Below are positions 1 to 14,500 of a DNA stretch of 64,000 bases, piece by piece. Made by a program: the position numbers and the translations under genes. Numbering within the stretch: the stretch's first letter is position 1; every line of letters begins with the position of its first letter. This DNA comes from Chinchilla lanigera. Lineage: Eukaryota; Chordata; Mammalia; Rodentia; Chinchillidae. The stretch spans positions 1,557,533 through 1,621,532 of the forward strand of contig NW_004955470.1 in the NCBI RefSeq assembly GCF_000276665.1, given 5' to 3'. The notes below the pieces were generated by a model, which searched no databases, was not told where the DNA came from, and saw only the letters and a list, made by a program, of their open reading frames with translations.

Positions 1-298
1 GTGTTTCTTACCAAAGCAGCAGAGCCAGTCATCAGTTCACCGTAGAGACACTCACATCTCCCAGCCCAAAGATGCTTTTCAGTCATTCTCAGCTTTTACT
101 TTTGAGGTGGGCAGAACAAAACCATTTCACCCATATTTGTCAATCTGTTCCCATCATTATGGTGTTAATAATCCCCCTGGATTAGCATAGGTATATTTTC
201 TTCCCAACTGGGTTGCTCAACTAAAAGTTAACTTTTAGTCATTGTTTTATCTTGGGTTTTACCCAATCCTGTTTCTTTGATTAAATTAAAAATTATTG

Positions 299-401
299 CA
301 GGGTATGTATCACACCTGTAATCCCAACACTCAGGAGGCTGAGGCAGAAAGATGCCCAGAGTTCCAGGCCACCCTGAGCTATATCCTGTCTCAAAAAAAA
401 C
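299..401 (+). repeat. B1-type SINE
   Basis: 7SL-derived B1 body (CTGTAATCCCAACACTCAGG, GGCTGAGGCAG) ending in CCTGTCTCAAAAAA. Confidence 0.85.
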
Positions 402-825
402 CCAAAATTAATTATGTAATTAAAAGCTACTCAATGAATGTTTATTTAGTACCTATAATGTATCAGTCACTCTAAAATGCTAGAAATATGGTGTGTAATA
501 AGACAGAGTGGTCCCTGTCCTCCCGCACCAGATGATCCCTGTTAGTCTGACAATTGTTTTGGTCCATGGAGATTAAATCTTTCTAAATGCTTTTCTTCCC
601 CTCCTTCCTTTGTGTCCCCGCCTTTTCATCGCACTAGGTAGATTTCATGCAATGTCCCTATTTCTCTAATTTCGGTCATGCCTCAGTATCCATGGGAGAT
701 GGGTTCCAGGACTCCCCGCAGAAACCAAAATCCATTGATGCGCAAGTCCATTGTATAAAATGCCATAGTGTTTGCATGTAACCTGCTTATATCCTGCCAT
801 ATACTTCAATTTTTTTTTTTTTTAA

Positions 826-902
826 TTTTAGTACTGGGAATCAAACTTAGGGCCTCATGCTTGCCAGGCAGGTGCTGCGCCACTGAGCTAAATCCCCAAT
901 CC
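826..902 (-). repeat. ID-type (tRNA-derived) SINE
   Basis: Reverse copy: TACTGGGAATCAAACTTAGG for the B box side, CTGAGCTAAATCCCC for the A box side. Confidence 0.8.
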
Positions 903-1597
903 ATCCTTCTATATACTTTAAATCAACTCTGAATTGTTTATAACACCTAATACAAAATAACTCCTATAGAGTTACACTGTACTGTTTAGGGAATAACAAC
1001 ATGTTTATAGTGCTCAATATATATGCAGTTTAATTTTTCAAATATTTTTAGCAGATTGGTTAGAACCACAGATGTTGAATGATATGAAGGCTCAGCTATA
1101 GATCACCCTTTTAAATTAGTATATGTTTGCAATGTATAGTAGTTACATTTGGTGAATATATAAAATTTCTTGATCATTTTCCATCCCTTCATATATATAT
1201 ATAATATATATCACTTTCACCTTGAAAATTTACTATTTGAGGAGTATGTATAACAAGGAAGTTTTTTAAGGAAACAATTAATTGTTTTATCTCTAGTATC
1301 TACCACATCACAGTATGAAGGGATGATGTTTAAATGAATAAGATGTACAAAAGCCACATGTATTTCACTAATATTATTAGAGTGCTTTATTTGTGCACAG
1401 GATATCTGTGAAAGAATCACAAAGCAACGGGTTAAAACAGAATACAAAACTAAAGAAGGTATAGTAGGGAGACTTTATTGAATATAGTTTGGCATTACTT
1501 TACCATATACTAAAATTCTAATGCATTACTTAATCGTCATATTTTCCAAGCTTTGTTGATTTTATACTAAGGATTAATTTTATTTTTTCTCTTACAG

Positions 1598-1649
1598 GCC
1601 TTATCTAAAAGCCAGGAATAATTGCCCAAATCCACCACCTTCTAAATCT
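1598..1649 (+). CDS. CKAP2L: CKAP2L internal exon A (52 bp)
   Basis: The acceptor is a T-rich tract ending TTACAG at 1592-1597 and the donor is GTAAGT at 1650. The first G completes a lysine codon begun in the upstream exon. The remaining 17 codons read PYLKARNNCPNPPPSKS, matching the human PYLKSKNNCQNQPPSKS segment. The exon ends on a whole codon, so the next starts in phase 0. It is too short to show as an open reading frame and was found by homology. Confidence 0.93.
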
Positions 1650-2517
1650 GTAAGTAGAAACTGGGTTTTAAAGAAATACCAAGTTTGGAATTATGATTAG
1701 AGCCGGGGATGTAGCTCAGCGGCATAAGCACTTGCCTGGCAATCCTGAGGTCATGAGTTCGATTCCCAGTACCAAAAAAAAAAAGAATCATGATTAGTAA
1801 AAAAAAAAAAAAAAAAAAAATAGTAAAGATGCTATTTAAATAATAAAGATGCTAAATAGCATATATTTCTCATCAATGTAACAACAGTTGGTTTAATAAG
1901 GGACAAACATTTTTTGAAAAAAAGAAAATAACATTGTTTAGTTTTATAACCAAAAAACCTTTCAGTACACTCTTGATAGCTAACATTTATTGAATATTTA
2001 CTGTGTGCCTGGCACCTTCTAGCTTGCATTAACCCACTGAGTCCTCACAGCTTTACACAGGGCAGAGACCATTTATTAGTAGCTCCATGTTTCAGATGAG
2101 GGAACCGAGTCATGGAAAGGTTAAATATCCTTCCAAGGTCATGTAGCTCTTAAGTAACAATGCTGAGAACCCCTGGTCTTAACCAAAGCCTTGGTATTCT
2201 GCCACAAAGTAAATACCTATGTTGGATCATCCCAGCTGCTTAACAAAAAAATACACTTCCTAATCAGTTCAGTACAACGAGATTGTAGGCAGAATGGAAA
2301 GGATTCTGTCATTCTTAAGATTTAAGTGAAAGAAATTAAGACTTCTGAAAAGGATACAAATTCTTCATCTACAGTAAAATAAATATTCATGCTACCCATA
2401 AAATCGCATTTCTAATTATTGAAACAAAAGTTTTACCAAAGTTCAAATGTAAACTGAAATTGTGTTGCCCAAAGTAAGACATTGGTGCCAATTTTATAAG
2501 TTTTAATGATTCACTCA

Positions 2518-2558
<41 letters not shown>

Positions 2559-5500
2559 ATGTGTGTATACATACACAGGCATGTTTGTGCCCATATGGAC
2601 ATTATGTGCCATGTGTATGCATGACATCCCAGACACTGACGGATAGAATGTGTACATGAGGGAAAATTAGTGTGCAATGATGTGAACAGAAGCACTTGGT
2701 TAGACTTCTACTTTATGCAGATTGTACCAGTGTAGGAATGTAGGATGCAAGTCTTTTTTTATTTCTGCAATACTGGGGATTGAACCTAAGGCCTTCACAC
2801 CGAGCTATATCCGTGACCCTTTTTATATTTTTATTTTGACATAATTCTTGCTAAGTTGCCTGAGCTGGGCTCAGACTTGTGATCCTCCTGCCTCACCCTC
2901 CCAGAGTGCTGGTGTTACACAAATATACCACCATGCCCTTCTAGGATTCAAGTCTTAAAAGAAAAAAAAATCTACTGGAAAGGTTCCTCAGTCAGAGCTA
3001 GCAATTCTGACTTCAGTAAATCATCTCTTAAACGAGAGCAATACCTATATTATCTGCTGTATACAGTTCTAAAGATTAAAAAAAAGGAGAAGGAAATTTC
3101 AGAATTTAGGAAAAACTAAAAAAATGTAAGTAATAGTCATTATAATTTATGTAATTTCCTAACTGCCTAGATACAAATCCTAACTCCATTTTACAGCTAA
3201 GTGACATGGGCAAGCTATTTAACTGCATGTGTAGTTAATGAAATGAGAGTAATAGGAAGCAGTGCTTGGAGTTGTGTGAAAGAATTGAGTTAATAAATAC
3301 TGAAACACTTACTGATGCTAGCAGGTTGGGATATGTGTTCTGGAGGTATATAATAGGTACATAGGCACACATTTTAACAGAATCATTTCCAGATCTTCAA
3401 CTTTTGTACATGCATGGACCTAAAATTGCTTTACAAATATGTGTCACATGCAGTTTCTCTTTTCCTACCTCCCTTAGCAGCTTCACCCTTCCTCTTTTCA
3501 ATTTTCTTTCTTCCTCTTTTTTCTTACCTGACATAGGCACATCACTCACCCACCTCATCCTTAATCTTACTATACTACTTCACTCTAGGATGGAAATACT
3601 CCAGAGTACAAAATCAAGGGGCAGTCTGGAATAATGGGGTTGATGGTGAGAAAGCCTTTTGCCATTCAGGTGGTTTTCAGTTATTTGCTCTCAGCATTGT
3701 CTCTGGTGAAACACTGAAAATGATTTTTGGCTGAGAGATTTTTAGCACATACCCCCAGAGAAGCTCAAATAATGGAATGTTACTGCTATAACCAAACACC
3801 TTCTAATCCTATTTATTAGAAAAGCGGGGGGGAAATGATGCACAACGCTGTATCAGTATAGCAATTAATAACATTAAATATAAGAGCTAAATTCTAGGGT
3901 ACAGAGTTAATCAAAATTATTCTGGGAGTGCATGAACAAAACTGGGCGAATCTTGAAAACATTATACTAAGTAAAGGGAGCCGGACACTAAAAGCCGTAT
4001 ATTGCTTGATTCCATGTATATAAGAGGTTGAAAGTAGGCACATCTATGGAGATACGGAAACAGAAAGTAGACTAGTAGTTGCCAGTGGCTGCCAGAAGAG
4101 AAAGGGGAAGCAACTCACAAGTACCAGATTTCTCCCTGGGACAATGAGGATGTTTTGACATTAACTAGTAGTGAATATCATACAACTTCGTGAATATACA
4201 AAAACCCACTGGATTGTAGTCTTAGTAATGGTGAATTTTATATGTGTGAATTATATCTCAGCATTTTTAACGTAGAAGTACTACCAAAAAATAAAACTAA
4301 TTTGGAAGCTTTCTTACAACCATCCCCACTTTCTGAGGAAGCGGGGAGGTAGATCTGAGGCACATGTAAGTGTTGGGGCCAAGAAGTAACCGGATTTGGC
4401 GAGGTGGGTCTACTGTCGCCAGCTCTCTGCCTCCTGCTTCCGGTCCTTCCTACCCCACCCTCAGCAGCACCTCACGCGCTGATGCCATTGGCCAAATGGG
4501 CATCTGGTTACAGATTTCTTTTTTATTTTCCTCACCAGGTTTACCTAGTGATCCTTCACGACATTGTCAAATCAAAAATACACAGTGCTAACTCTTTTTA
4601 ACATTTCCATATCTTCCCTTGGAGACCTCTATTCTTAAATATGCCAGATTCTCCTTTCTAAATAATTGCTTTCACCTCAGAAGCTCTGGAATCCATAGTG
4701 GCTTGCTTCTGTATTTATGGTATCATTTTAAAATTCCCTGTCCTAGGTTTCAAAGTTTCCTATGACTTGGTTCTCCCTTTCTTATCCAAAATATAAATCA
4801 CATGACTAAAACAGTTATAATTCACAAAGAATCTAACCTTAAAATCTTGTCCTGACTGACTGCATAAAGATGACTAACTTTCTGCCAAGATGCTAAATGT
4901 TTGCCAGGATCTGTCCCAGTGTATCTCAGGCCTCCCAGTATCTGCCACTAATCTATCACTTCATTGCTGATCTCTGGGGACAAGATAGGTTTTGGGTTTT
5001 TTTTTAACCTGTAATACAACTTTTTTTTTCTTTGGTGCTGTGATGTTTACAAAGGCAGTTTTTTGTTTTGTTTTGTTTTGTTTGTAAGTTGGGTGTTTTT
5101 TTGGTTTTGTTTCTTTGTGTGACAGTATAAAGTATGAGGAAAAATTTGAGCAGGACCCTAACATAAGTAAAATAAGTTCATTGTAAGTGTATCTTCCCAG
5201 GGCCCATAGGAGGACACTTCTCTGGAACATGAAGGGCACACAGCAAGTACTGTTTGATACAGGCAAATTCATTTTGGAAACAACAGCTTTTGTCTATTCA
5301 CTGAATCTGTTTAATTCTGTCAATACACTTCCAACAGGAACTAAAGTTATAAAAGTCAGCCTTTCTTTCCTTTCTCATGATTCTATTTTCTCAAATGAAA
5401 TTCTCGATAAAATAATTTTTCCTAGCATTTGTTGGAAAAGTTATTTTTAATCATTATTTTAAAAACAGTGAGCTATTATAAATTTTTTAAATATATATTT

Positions 5501-8500
5501 TTTTGTCTTCTTCAGACCATTAAACCCAAAAAGGATGTTACCAACCGTGCTGTTTTGCCTGTCAAAGTTACAAGGCCCATCAGCATTAAACTCCAGTCCA
5601 GACCAGCTAATGTCACAGCGTCCCAGAAGCCAAAGTCAGAGGCACCAAAACTTGTGGGCAAAAGTCTGACTTCAAGAGGGGTTTCTTCTAACCCAGACTG
5701 TAAACCTTCTAGCAAGAGTCACCAGCAGCATGAAGCTGGATCATCCACTAAAGGGAAACTCTCAAGAAAACCCTTGAGGTCATCTAATGCACAGGGACCG
5801 AAAATTACAAAGCAGCAAGCAACAGGTCAAACAAATGCAAAATGCACAGATTCTATGGGTAGCACCCATGTTGAAAACAAATCTTTGCGTGGCTTGCTTA
5901 AAGAGCTGAACAAAGAGAATTTGCCTCAAACCTTATCAGAACCTGAGAAGAAGCCAGATCCTGTATTAAGTACAATAAGTAAGCCGAAGACTAACTCTTA
6001 CAATCAAACCAAGAGCAAAGTGACTCCTAAACAAGTCTTGGGCAAAAGGTTGGTGAATAGTGCTATTCTCAAAGATAAGGTAAATGAACAATTTGTTAGA
6101 AAAACACAAGTAAGGACTCTACCAGTAAAGTTACAGCAACTCTCTAAAGGAGCAGAGCTTGCCAGACCAGAAAAACCCCCAAGGACAGTTCCGTCTCACT
6201 TCATTCAGACCCTTAGTAGGACTCAAGCATCAAAGAAACCGGTGGTCAAGAACATAAAGGATGTAAAGCTTAACACGGGTAAATACGAACGACCACAAGA
6301 AACTAAGGTACAGTCATACACTGTTACTAAAGAGAAAGTAAAACCTGCCAAACCCAGGACATGCTCCAGTTCACTGCAGGGAGGACCTGACAACAGACAT
6401 CCAAACGTCAAGCAAGATCAGAAGTCCACTCAACCTTGTTTTAGGCCCCAGACATGTGTACTGCAAAAATCAAAATCCATAAACCAGAGGCCTAATTTGA
6501 CAGCTGGCGGCTTGAGCTCAGTCTTTCCTGCCACTCCCAGCATGAGGGCAAATAGAACCAACAGCTTTCAACAAAGAGCACAGACTTTGGACCCCAAGTT
6601 GAAAAAGACTGTTCCCCAGAAGCATTTCCTGAGCAAGACAGCTCCCAAAACTCAAGCTAGTGTCACAACCAGAAATGGGAGAGGAGTCCCAGATGGTACC
6701 CAAACTAATCCAAATATTAAAAAGACAACAGCAGAGGATCGAAGGTACCTTGTTTTCATTCAAGGGTTTTTCAACCTAAAATAATTAGATAAATTGACTA
6801 TCAGGAATCCTTGGTTAGGAAATGGGTCATAAATAATAGCTCCTAATTAATTTTTAGCTACAGCCCTAAAAAAAAAAAAAAAGATTTGAAACAACTATAA
6901 CAAATATTAAGACTTGACAGCTAGGTGATACATACATGTGTTATAAATCATGCTCTGTAACTTTCTAGATGTTTAAAATTGTTTTTAAAAGGAAATTGAG
7001 GGGGCTGGGGATTTAGCTCAGCGGCACAGCACCTGCCTGGCAAGCACAAGGTCATGAGTTCGATTCCTGGTACCAGAAAAAAAAAAAAGAAAGAAATTGA
7101 AATACAGAGAATGGATGAGTAAGAAATTAGGCTGTCACATAGTCTACTTAAGAAATACTGAAGAGCAAGAGAACAGGGCAGGTTAGAAGGAGTCAGGAGC
7201 ATGTTCCACAGAGCTGGGAGTTAGGAAGATGGTTGTCCCATGTCAAGCAGACCAGTGATTGGGTCCAGTAAAGTTGTCAGGGAAGGGAAAACAGGAAGCT
7301 TCGTGAGTCTGAATGGGCCAGGTTTTGGAAAGTAAGGTAAAGCAGAGAGGAGAATTGTCAGCATTGAGATGATAAAAATCAGGGTCTTAGGTTGCTGGGG
7401 TTTATTAGAAACATTCGTGATGTTTGAAAGAATTTTGATACATGAGCCAAAGGATTTTGTATGCTTTCCGCCAGACTAGACATAGTGAACCTCCCAAGAG
7501 GAGCACGTACGTATACCTGACTGGAGAGGAAAGTAAGGGGATTCCTGACAAGGGGCGAAGGGGCATATAAAGTTGAGATCTGAAAGGTGTGGCTGCGGAT
7601 GAATTGAGGGCAGGACTTTGTCTCCAGATGCAGCCTTGAGCACTGCCAGCAAGCTCTTTGTGCTCCTGCAGAAACAAATTAGTTTAATTCAGTGATTAAG
7701 AGAGTGGGGCCAGGATGGCCACTTTAGATAGAAGTTCACACGAGGTACTTTCGACAGGGACATCTCACTGAGACCTAAGACTGATGACAAGAACAGCCTT
7801 CCCATGCAGAAAGAAAAGTGAGTGCAGAGACCCTGAGACGGTGAGTGAGGAAGTCAGGGTCGCCACCCTAGACCTCCCTTAGGGCAGACAACAGAGCACT
7901 CATCAGACAGTGTGGCCTGTGAACATACTTGATTAAAAAGGGACAGAGTCCGGACATTGCTCATGCCCCAGGCGTTCCTTCATGCCTGCAGGCATCAGGT
8001 GTTGATGGAGTGGGGAGAGCACAGTCCGTCCCTACCCTTCTGGAGCTTGTGGTTTGGTGCATACATGGAGAATGTTAAAAAATAAACTGACATTGAGCTC
8101 CTAGGAGTAAGTTGGTTTTAGAAAAGGAAGGTTCCCTCTTCATGTATGATTCAAAGGAAGAATAAGGAGATAGGAAGATTGCCAGGAACTGGAGGAAACA
8201 CATCAGATCCCCCAGCTTCTATCATTAAGTAGATGCTTCGAGTAAAGGGATAAGTGGGGAACCGTCAGGGCGGAAATAAGCACTGATAAATTGTTCCCCA
8301 GAGTCAAAGGGAGAAGCAAAAGAGTTACTGGGTTCCTTCATTAAAAATTACTCATTGGTGGACTGGGGATTTAGCTCAGTAGCACAGCGCCTGCCTGGAA
8401 AGCGCAAGGTAGTGAGTTTGATTCCTGATACTGGAAGAAAAACAAACAAAAAACAGATCAGTCTCAGTAAAAATTACTTATTGGCATCCTGGAAAAAAAA

Positions 8501-11477
8501 GCTACAAGGACAAAAGTCACTACAGTGACTTCTAGGAGCTGGGGTTAGGGACAGCGCTGACTACCAAATAGCATGAGGATGTTTTTTAGGGTGTTAGGAC
8601 AGACTCATGTCCTGATTATAGTTATGGTTATATGACTTGGTGCACTTCTCACATAATCACATGCTTAACAGTGGTGAATGTTACCATATGTGTTGAATAC
8701 CTATGTGTGCCATGCACAGCGCTAGGCACGGGACATCCATTTCTACTTTCATAGAGTTTGCGTTCTAATAGCAGAGACAGAAGATGAACACACTGATCAA
8801 ATAAGACAGGATAATGGCAGGTAATTCTTTAAGGAACTGTCATTTGAGCAGAGGACCAAAGATGCAAGACCCTGAGGCAGCAATGAGCATGGGTCAAGAA
8901 ACTGAAATGATGCCAGAGCTCCTGGGGGTGCTGAGCAAGAGGGAGCATGGGATGGCACAAAGGTGGAGACATACGCAGGAGCCTGATTAGACTGCTTTTC
9001 AGCCACAGAGAACATTGTGAGTTTCATTCCATGAGTCATGGAAACTCCTCAGCAGGGACATGGTCTGCCTTACATTGTATAGGTCAGCTACTATGTGCAG
9101 TGAATTTGATAAGGTTAGAGTGGGAGCCAGGCGATGATTAGGGGGCTGCTGCAGCTTTTCCAACAGAGGTGACAAGGGCGTAGACCAGCATGGTGGTAGT
9201 GTAGACAGAAGCAAGACAGTGAAACTTCCAGTGATGTGTAGGTATAAGGGAAAGAAAGGAAAAGCTCAAAGCCAGCTCCTAGTTTTAGGCTCTAGAAACG
9301 GTAGACTGGGATACTATTTATCAAAGTAACAAAAACGGAATGGATTTGGTGATGAAAATCAAGAGCTTTGTTTTGGATAATATTAAATTTAAAACATCTG
9401 TCAGACATCAAAACGTAACAATGAGGCAGTAGGTTTTACAAAGTTTGGGGCTCCAGGAAGAAATCTAGACTGAAGTGTGCACTTGGAGATCGTTAATACA
9501 TAGTTGTAACTTAAACTACTTGGGTCTGCAAGTCTCGGTGCCTCCGCCCCCAAAATGTGGACTATTGCCTGCTTAGAACCAAGAATGGAGAGTATGAACA
9601 GTGGAAGACAGCGAGGACTAGGACTTGGCATGACCAGCTACTTAAGAGCCCTGAAATACTGATCTAGTTTCTGAAAGGAAAGTAGCTGTGTGTGGTCAGG
9701 AGAGGGCTGGTGAACAGAGTGAAGTTGGTCGCTTTGAGCACCGGGACCCTATTGAGAGCAGAATGCCGTTTGGGTGGGTGTGGGTTGAGTGGCAGATCAC
9801 GCGGGTGTGGTGGGAGAAATGGAGCGCTGAGTCCATGATCTCCGAGCAGGGGCTGTCTGAGAAAAGTAATGAGGAATGATCATGACACTAAGATATTTGA
9901 AGACTAAAGTGCTGGCTCCCTAGCATCTGCCTCCAGGGGTTTTTGTTGTTTTTGTTTTTGAGACAGGGTCTCGCTATGTTGTTCATTCTGGCGTTAAACT
10001 CACTGTGTGCCCCTGGCTGGCCTTGAATCCATAGCGATCCTCTTACCTCAGCCTCCCGAGCGCTGGGACTGCCGACATGTGTCACTATGCCCAGTCTAAC
10101 ATCTGCCTTCTGACAAGTGGGAAGCATCTGGTATTGCCATTACCTGTTTGAAATTGTTTTTTAATTCTGTTTCCTTTGCCTATAATTGAGTATTTAGTTA
10201 TAACTGATCACTGTATATCATATACTTTAGAAACTAGACCATGTATAAAGAAAAACTAAAGCCATCCTCTTTCTCCTTTAATTGCATAACAGAAAACAGC
10301 TGGAAGAATGGCAGAAATCTAAGGGGAAAATCTATAAACGGCCTCCTATGGAATTTAAAACAAAAAGAAAAGCAATAGAGGAAATGAATATTTCATTCTG
10401 GAAGAGCATTGAGGAAGAAGAGGAAGAAAAAAGAGCACAGCTGGAACTGTCCAATAAGATTAGCAGCACTCTGACAGAATGTCTGAGGCTCATTGAGGAG
10501 GTAAGTGAGGAAGGTGAGAGTTCTGGTCCAGCCGGACACTGTAGCACATGGGTACAATCCCAGCACTCTGGGAGGCTGAGGCAGGAAGATCATAAATTCA
10601 AGCTGAGACTAGGCAAATTAGTGACTTAGTAACTCAAAATTTTAGAACCCCCTTGGTTTAATCCCTAATATGGCCAAAAAAAATGGTCTCTGAAACCATA
10701 ACTTTGGCCCAGAGTCTTGGGGATTTCTAAGCATTTTTCTTAAATAAAATGCAGGGGAGGTAATCATTATTTAAGCAGAAATTTAGCTCCTCTTTCATAT
10801 AGCATAATAATTATAGTGACAATAATAGTAATGAAGTGGGAGCTCTGAAAGCACTTTACGTCTCTGGTCTCATGTGATTACCAGAGTGACGTCACTGTGT
10901 CCACTTTACAAATGAAACTGAGGCATGGCGAAGTTAGGAAGGTAAACCCAGCAGTCCAGCACCAGGAGGACCCAGATGTAGTTTTCACTCTGCCTTCCTC
11001 AGGTATCAAGGTCCAGAAGGTAAAAAATTAACATTTGGATGTAAAACTGAAGTCAGAAGGCAAGGTCATATAAAACTGAAATATCATATGTATTGTTGGT
11101 AGCTAGAAATGGTATCTGAATTGTGTCTTGTGTTCTCCCGATCAGGATACAGTGGATGGTAGACAAGGAATGTGATCCTTAGGAGATTCCCCAAAGGAAA
11201 CATTTAAAAATAAAAGAGGAGGGGATCTACACAAAGGTCCTTGTCCAAAGCAAGCACATTCTGTCCTTGGACTGGTAATGTTGGACATCAGCAAAACAAG
11301 GAAAGCTTCAATGAAGTATTTTCACAACATTTAGTTAAACATTAACTGTTTCTCCTTTGTGGAATTAAACTTCAGGTCAGGGGCTGGGGATTTAGCTCAG
11401 CGGCACAGCGCCTGCCTGGCAAGTGCAAGGTCATGAGTTCAATTCCTGGTACTGGAAAGAAACTTCAGGTCTTCATT

Positions 11478-11517
<40 letters not shown>

Positions 11518-14500
11518 CCAAGCTGCTCCCTGACAGAGAGACCTTGCCATTTATCCCTGGACAGCTTTCATGTATGTATCTACAGTGCAGATAGAGAATT
11601 GAAGTATACAGTTTTGTTCTGCTAGTCTCATTTATTTTATTTCATACTTTCACATATGTTCTTTGGTTTTGCATTTTCCTAATCTCAGTATTATGCTGAC
11701 TTTGTCAAATGAGTATTTTCCTTTTTTTCTTATCTTCTGAAAATAATTGTAGAACATGAAATTTACTGTTTTTTGAAGGTCTGGGTAAGAACGTCCCATA
11801 AAGTCATCTGGACTGTGCTTCTTTGTGTCTACTTTTTCAGTTTTTTCTATGGTCTTTGGTCTGTAAGTCTTTATTTTCTGAGCCAACTTTAGTAAATTCT
11901 GTACCTCTTTAAAATTCAGACATGCCAAATATTTTTCTGTAATCTCTTTAAAAGGGTGTCTTTTGGGTTTTATTGATAACTTTTTCTTGTCCATTAATGT
12001 GTGCACCTGTTACTGGCTAGCGTGAGTCTTTACTTTAGTGATAATAGAAATTAAAACTAAAACAACAGTGTGAATTCACAGGCAAAAGCTTTAACTGGAG
12101 AATATGAGAAAAGACAGAGAAAGGACTACAGCTGGATGGCAGACACTGGTGAAAAGGTCGGACTGGCTTACCCCCAAAGCAGGCAGCTGGTGTTAAGGGC
12201 TATCTCCGCCCTGGTTTTGTAGCTCTAGAGGAATCCGCATGGTTTGAGGATTCTTGGTATCCTGCACAGAGAATTGAGCAGGCCACACAGAAGTAGAAGT
12301 GAAGTCATAGACCATTAGTCAAGATATGCTTCTCAGGGTGGGAGTGAGCCCCTGAAAAGAGCTCATGGCCCCAATGAACCAGGTGTCAGAGTCTGTCTTA
12401 GAGGTGGGGAACCTGTGGCATGCGTGCTTAGCAAGCTGTTTGTATCATTGAAAGCTCTAAAAGGTTTGCCATCCCTTGTCTATGTGCAGTTTTTACAGGG
12501 AGGGAGTAGCTCTTTGAACTGGCTGGCAGTTCACTATGATCAGGGACAAGTCTTCCTTCCTTTTGGAAAGGGAAGTGTTTGTCCCTATATGGACCTCTGA
12601 TGAACCGTCATGGCGCTCAAAGCCCACGGTGCAGTGGGGGTGAGGGGACTCAGACCACAGGGTGAATGAGATTATAGTGAATTATAACTGAGTTGGGCGC
12701 ACTTGCAGTTGTTTAGGATATCCTGTAGGCCGTGTGCACCCAGGCATGGTTTAATTGTTAGAGCGGGTGCTCTGTGGTTTCTAGCAAGCTTATCTTGGGG
12801 CCCCAGGGCCCTAAGGACGTGCACCTTCTTGTCTTCCCCAGCTGTGGTCTAGCTGTCAGAAGTGAGCACTCCAGTTTTTGGAGAGCCTGCTTGCTCTTTT
12901 TTTTTCCTCTGGTCTTCGGCCCCCTTCTTTCAGGAATTTCTCCTCTCTGCTTCCTGCCTCACCAGAAATGATTGTCCTCATGGCAGCTTGTCTTCCCTTT
13001 GTGTCATTTTTTTCTGGGACCCATGTGGCCCCCAGTTCAGGACAATGGCTGGAGACGTTTAGGTGTCATTCTAAGGAAGAAGGATCTGGAACTGGACTCT
13101 GTAACAGCTAGTAATTGGATGTTGCTGTGAATCTTGAAAATTAATTTCCCCTATCTTGGTGTCCTCTGTCCTGAAGAGGAATGAGATAGGCTGGGTAAAT
13201 TTACAGCTAATAAACTCTGTTCTGTTGACTTTTCCTAACTAATTAGCATGTCTGTATGCAGAGTAGTAAAGTAATAAAGGCTACAAAAATGAAGGTCAGT
13301 CTTGGTTCTGCGTTTAGTTACCTGTTAGGCATTTGTAGACCCAAGGGAAGAGTCAGACATTTTAGCAGTAACTGCTTTTAAGTCCCTGTCTGCCTCCGAA
13401 GAAAACACAGTTTTTAGTGAGTAATGGGTGAAGAGTCCAAGACTTCGTCCTTCATCCCTTTACTGCTCTCTGACCGTGCACCTACTATGTTTACTGTTCT
13501 TTTTCTAGCTTTTTAGTTAAAAACTTAGATGATTTAAGTCAGTCTTTCTTATTTTCTCACAAATATGTTTAATGCTATAAATTTGCCTCTTAATTCTATT
13601 TTCCCCAAATTTGACTAGTACATTTTATCAGTCAGGGTCAAGTCACAAAAAAATCTCAGTAAAAAAATATAATGTTGCGATTCATTACTCATGTGCGTTC
13701 CCTCAAAAGAGACTCTAAAAGAAGATTTATGTGCAAATAATTGATTAGGAAGAGATTTCCACAGAAAATGGCGAATGAAGTAAGGTTGTAGGACCAGGAA
13801 GGGAAGAAGGCCAACAGGGTGTGGGGTCAAGCTAGTCCCTGGAGGGTAACCATGGCGCCGTCCCATGGGAACGCTCTGGAGACCGTGTAAGCCACACCTC
13901 TCAGAGTTATCCCAAGCATAAAGGAGCTTGCAGCCTTACTACCTTCATGGTTACTTATTAATAGTTTCCTTGAGGAGACAGAAGTTTCCAGGTACCACTC
14001 ACAGTGGACATAAAGGAAGGCAAGATGCTGGCTGTTGGAAATGAAAGCACACTGTGAACCTGGGTGCACAAAAGGGTAACGGGACCACGGGGGACACGGG
14101 TACCCCACAAGGACATCAATGTGCTGCACACAGGGCTGACAGCAAGAAGGAAACTAAGGTAACAGTGGCTGTACCGGCAGGAAGCAGCTAGCGCCACGGG
14201 GCCTGGGAAAACAGAAACTGGGGAGCATATGGGAAGAACCGCACCAGATGCTTTTCCTGTTCTCTTACTCGACAGTCACCATGGACTACTTCTGTGTTTC
14301 CCCACACACCGAACAATCGGCCAGCTCTGCAACAGGCACCAGCTGGGTACGCTCTAATTCAGTTCCGTTCTGACCCTGTCTACCTAGAGACAGTACCAGA
14401 TCCCGAACACGTGAGAACTTTGTCCCGTAAGACTGTCCCTTTCCGACTTCTACTGCCCATTGCAAGCCCTGGTCGTTTTACCTATGATAAACCACGATGA

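Larger units (their letters stand above)
1..1597 (+). other. CKAP2L upstream intron, no exon seen
   Basis: I searched by eye for the conserved N-terminal exon (a segment like KLQEYLAAKGKLKSQNTK) and did not find it. The stretch holds a B1 SINE (about 299-401), a reverse ID-type SINE (about 826-902), a short TA tract (1193-1212) and otherwise AT-rich unique sequence. Confidence 0.7.
1650..5515 (+). other. CKAP2L intron with MIR/L2, SINE and L1 debris
   Basis: It holds an ID SINE, an L2/MIR-like segment, a (CA)n tract, a reverse composite SINE, a MIR-like segment, an L1 3' end and a small GC-richer patch (4330-4560), which are listed separately where clear. The rest (about 4570-5500) shows nothing I recognise. 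Confidence 0.6.
6745..10292 (+). other. CKAP2L intron, repeats only
   Basis: It contains two ID SINEs, one reverse B1 and a long L2-like ancient repeat (about 8700-9640). I see no coding exon in 7100-8340; open frames there are short and lack homology that I know. Confidence 0.6.

Noticed and set aside
1401..1457. Exon-like segment with AG before and GT after in the upstream CKAP2L intron
   Set aside because: It ends in the wrong phase for the next exon and does not match any CKAP2L N-terminal sequence.
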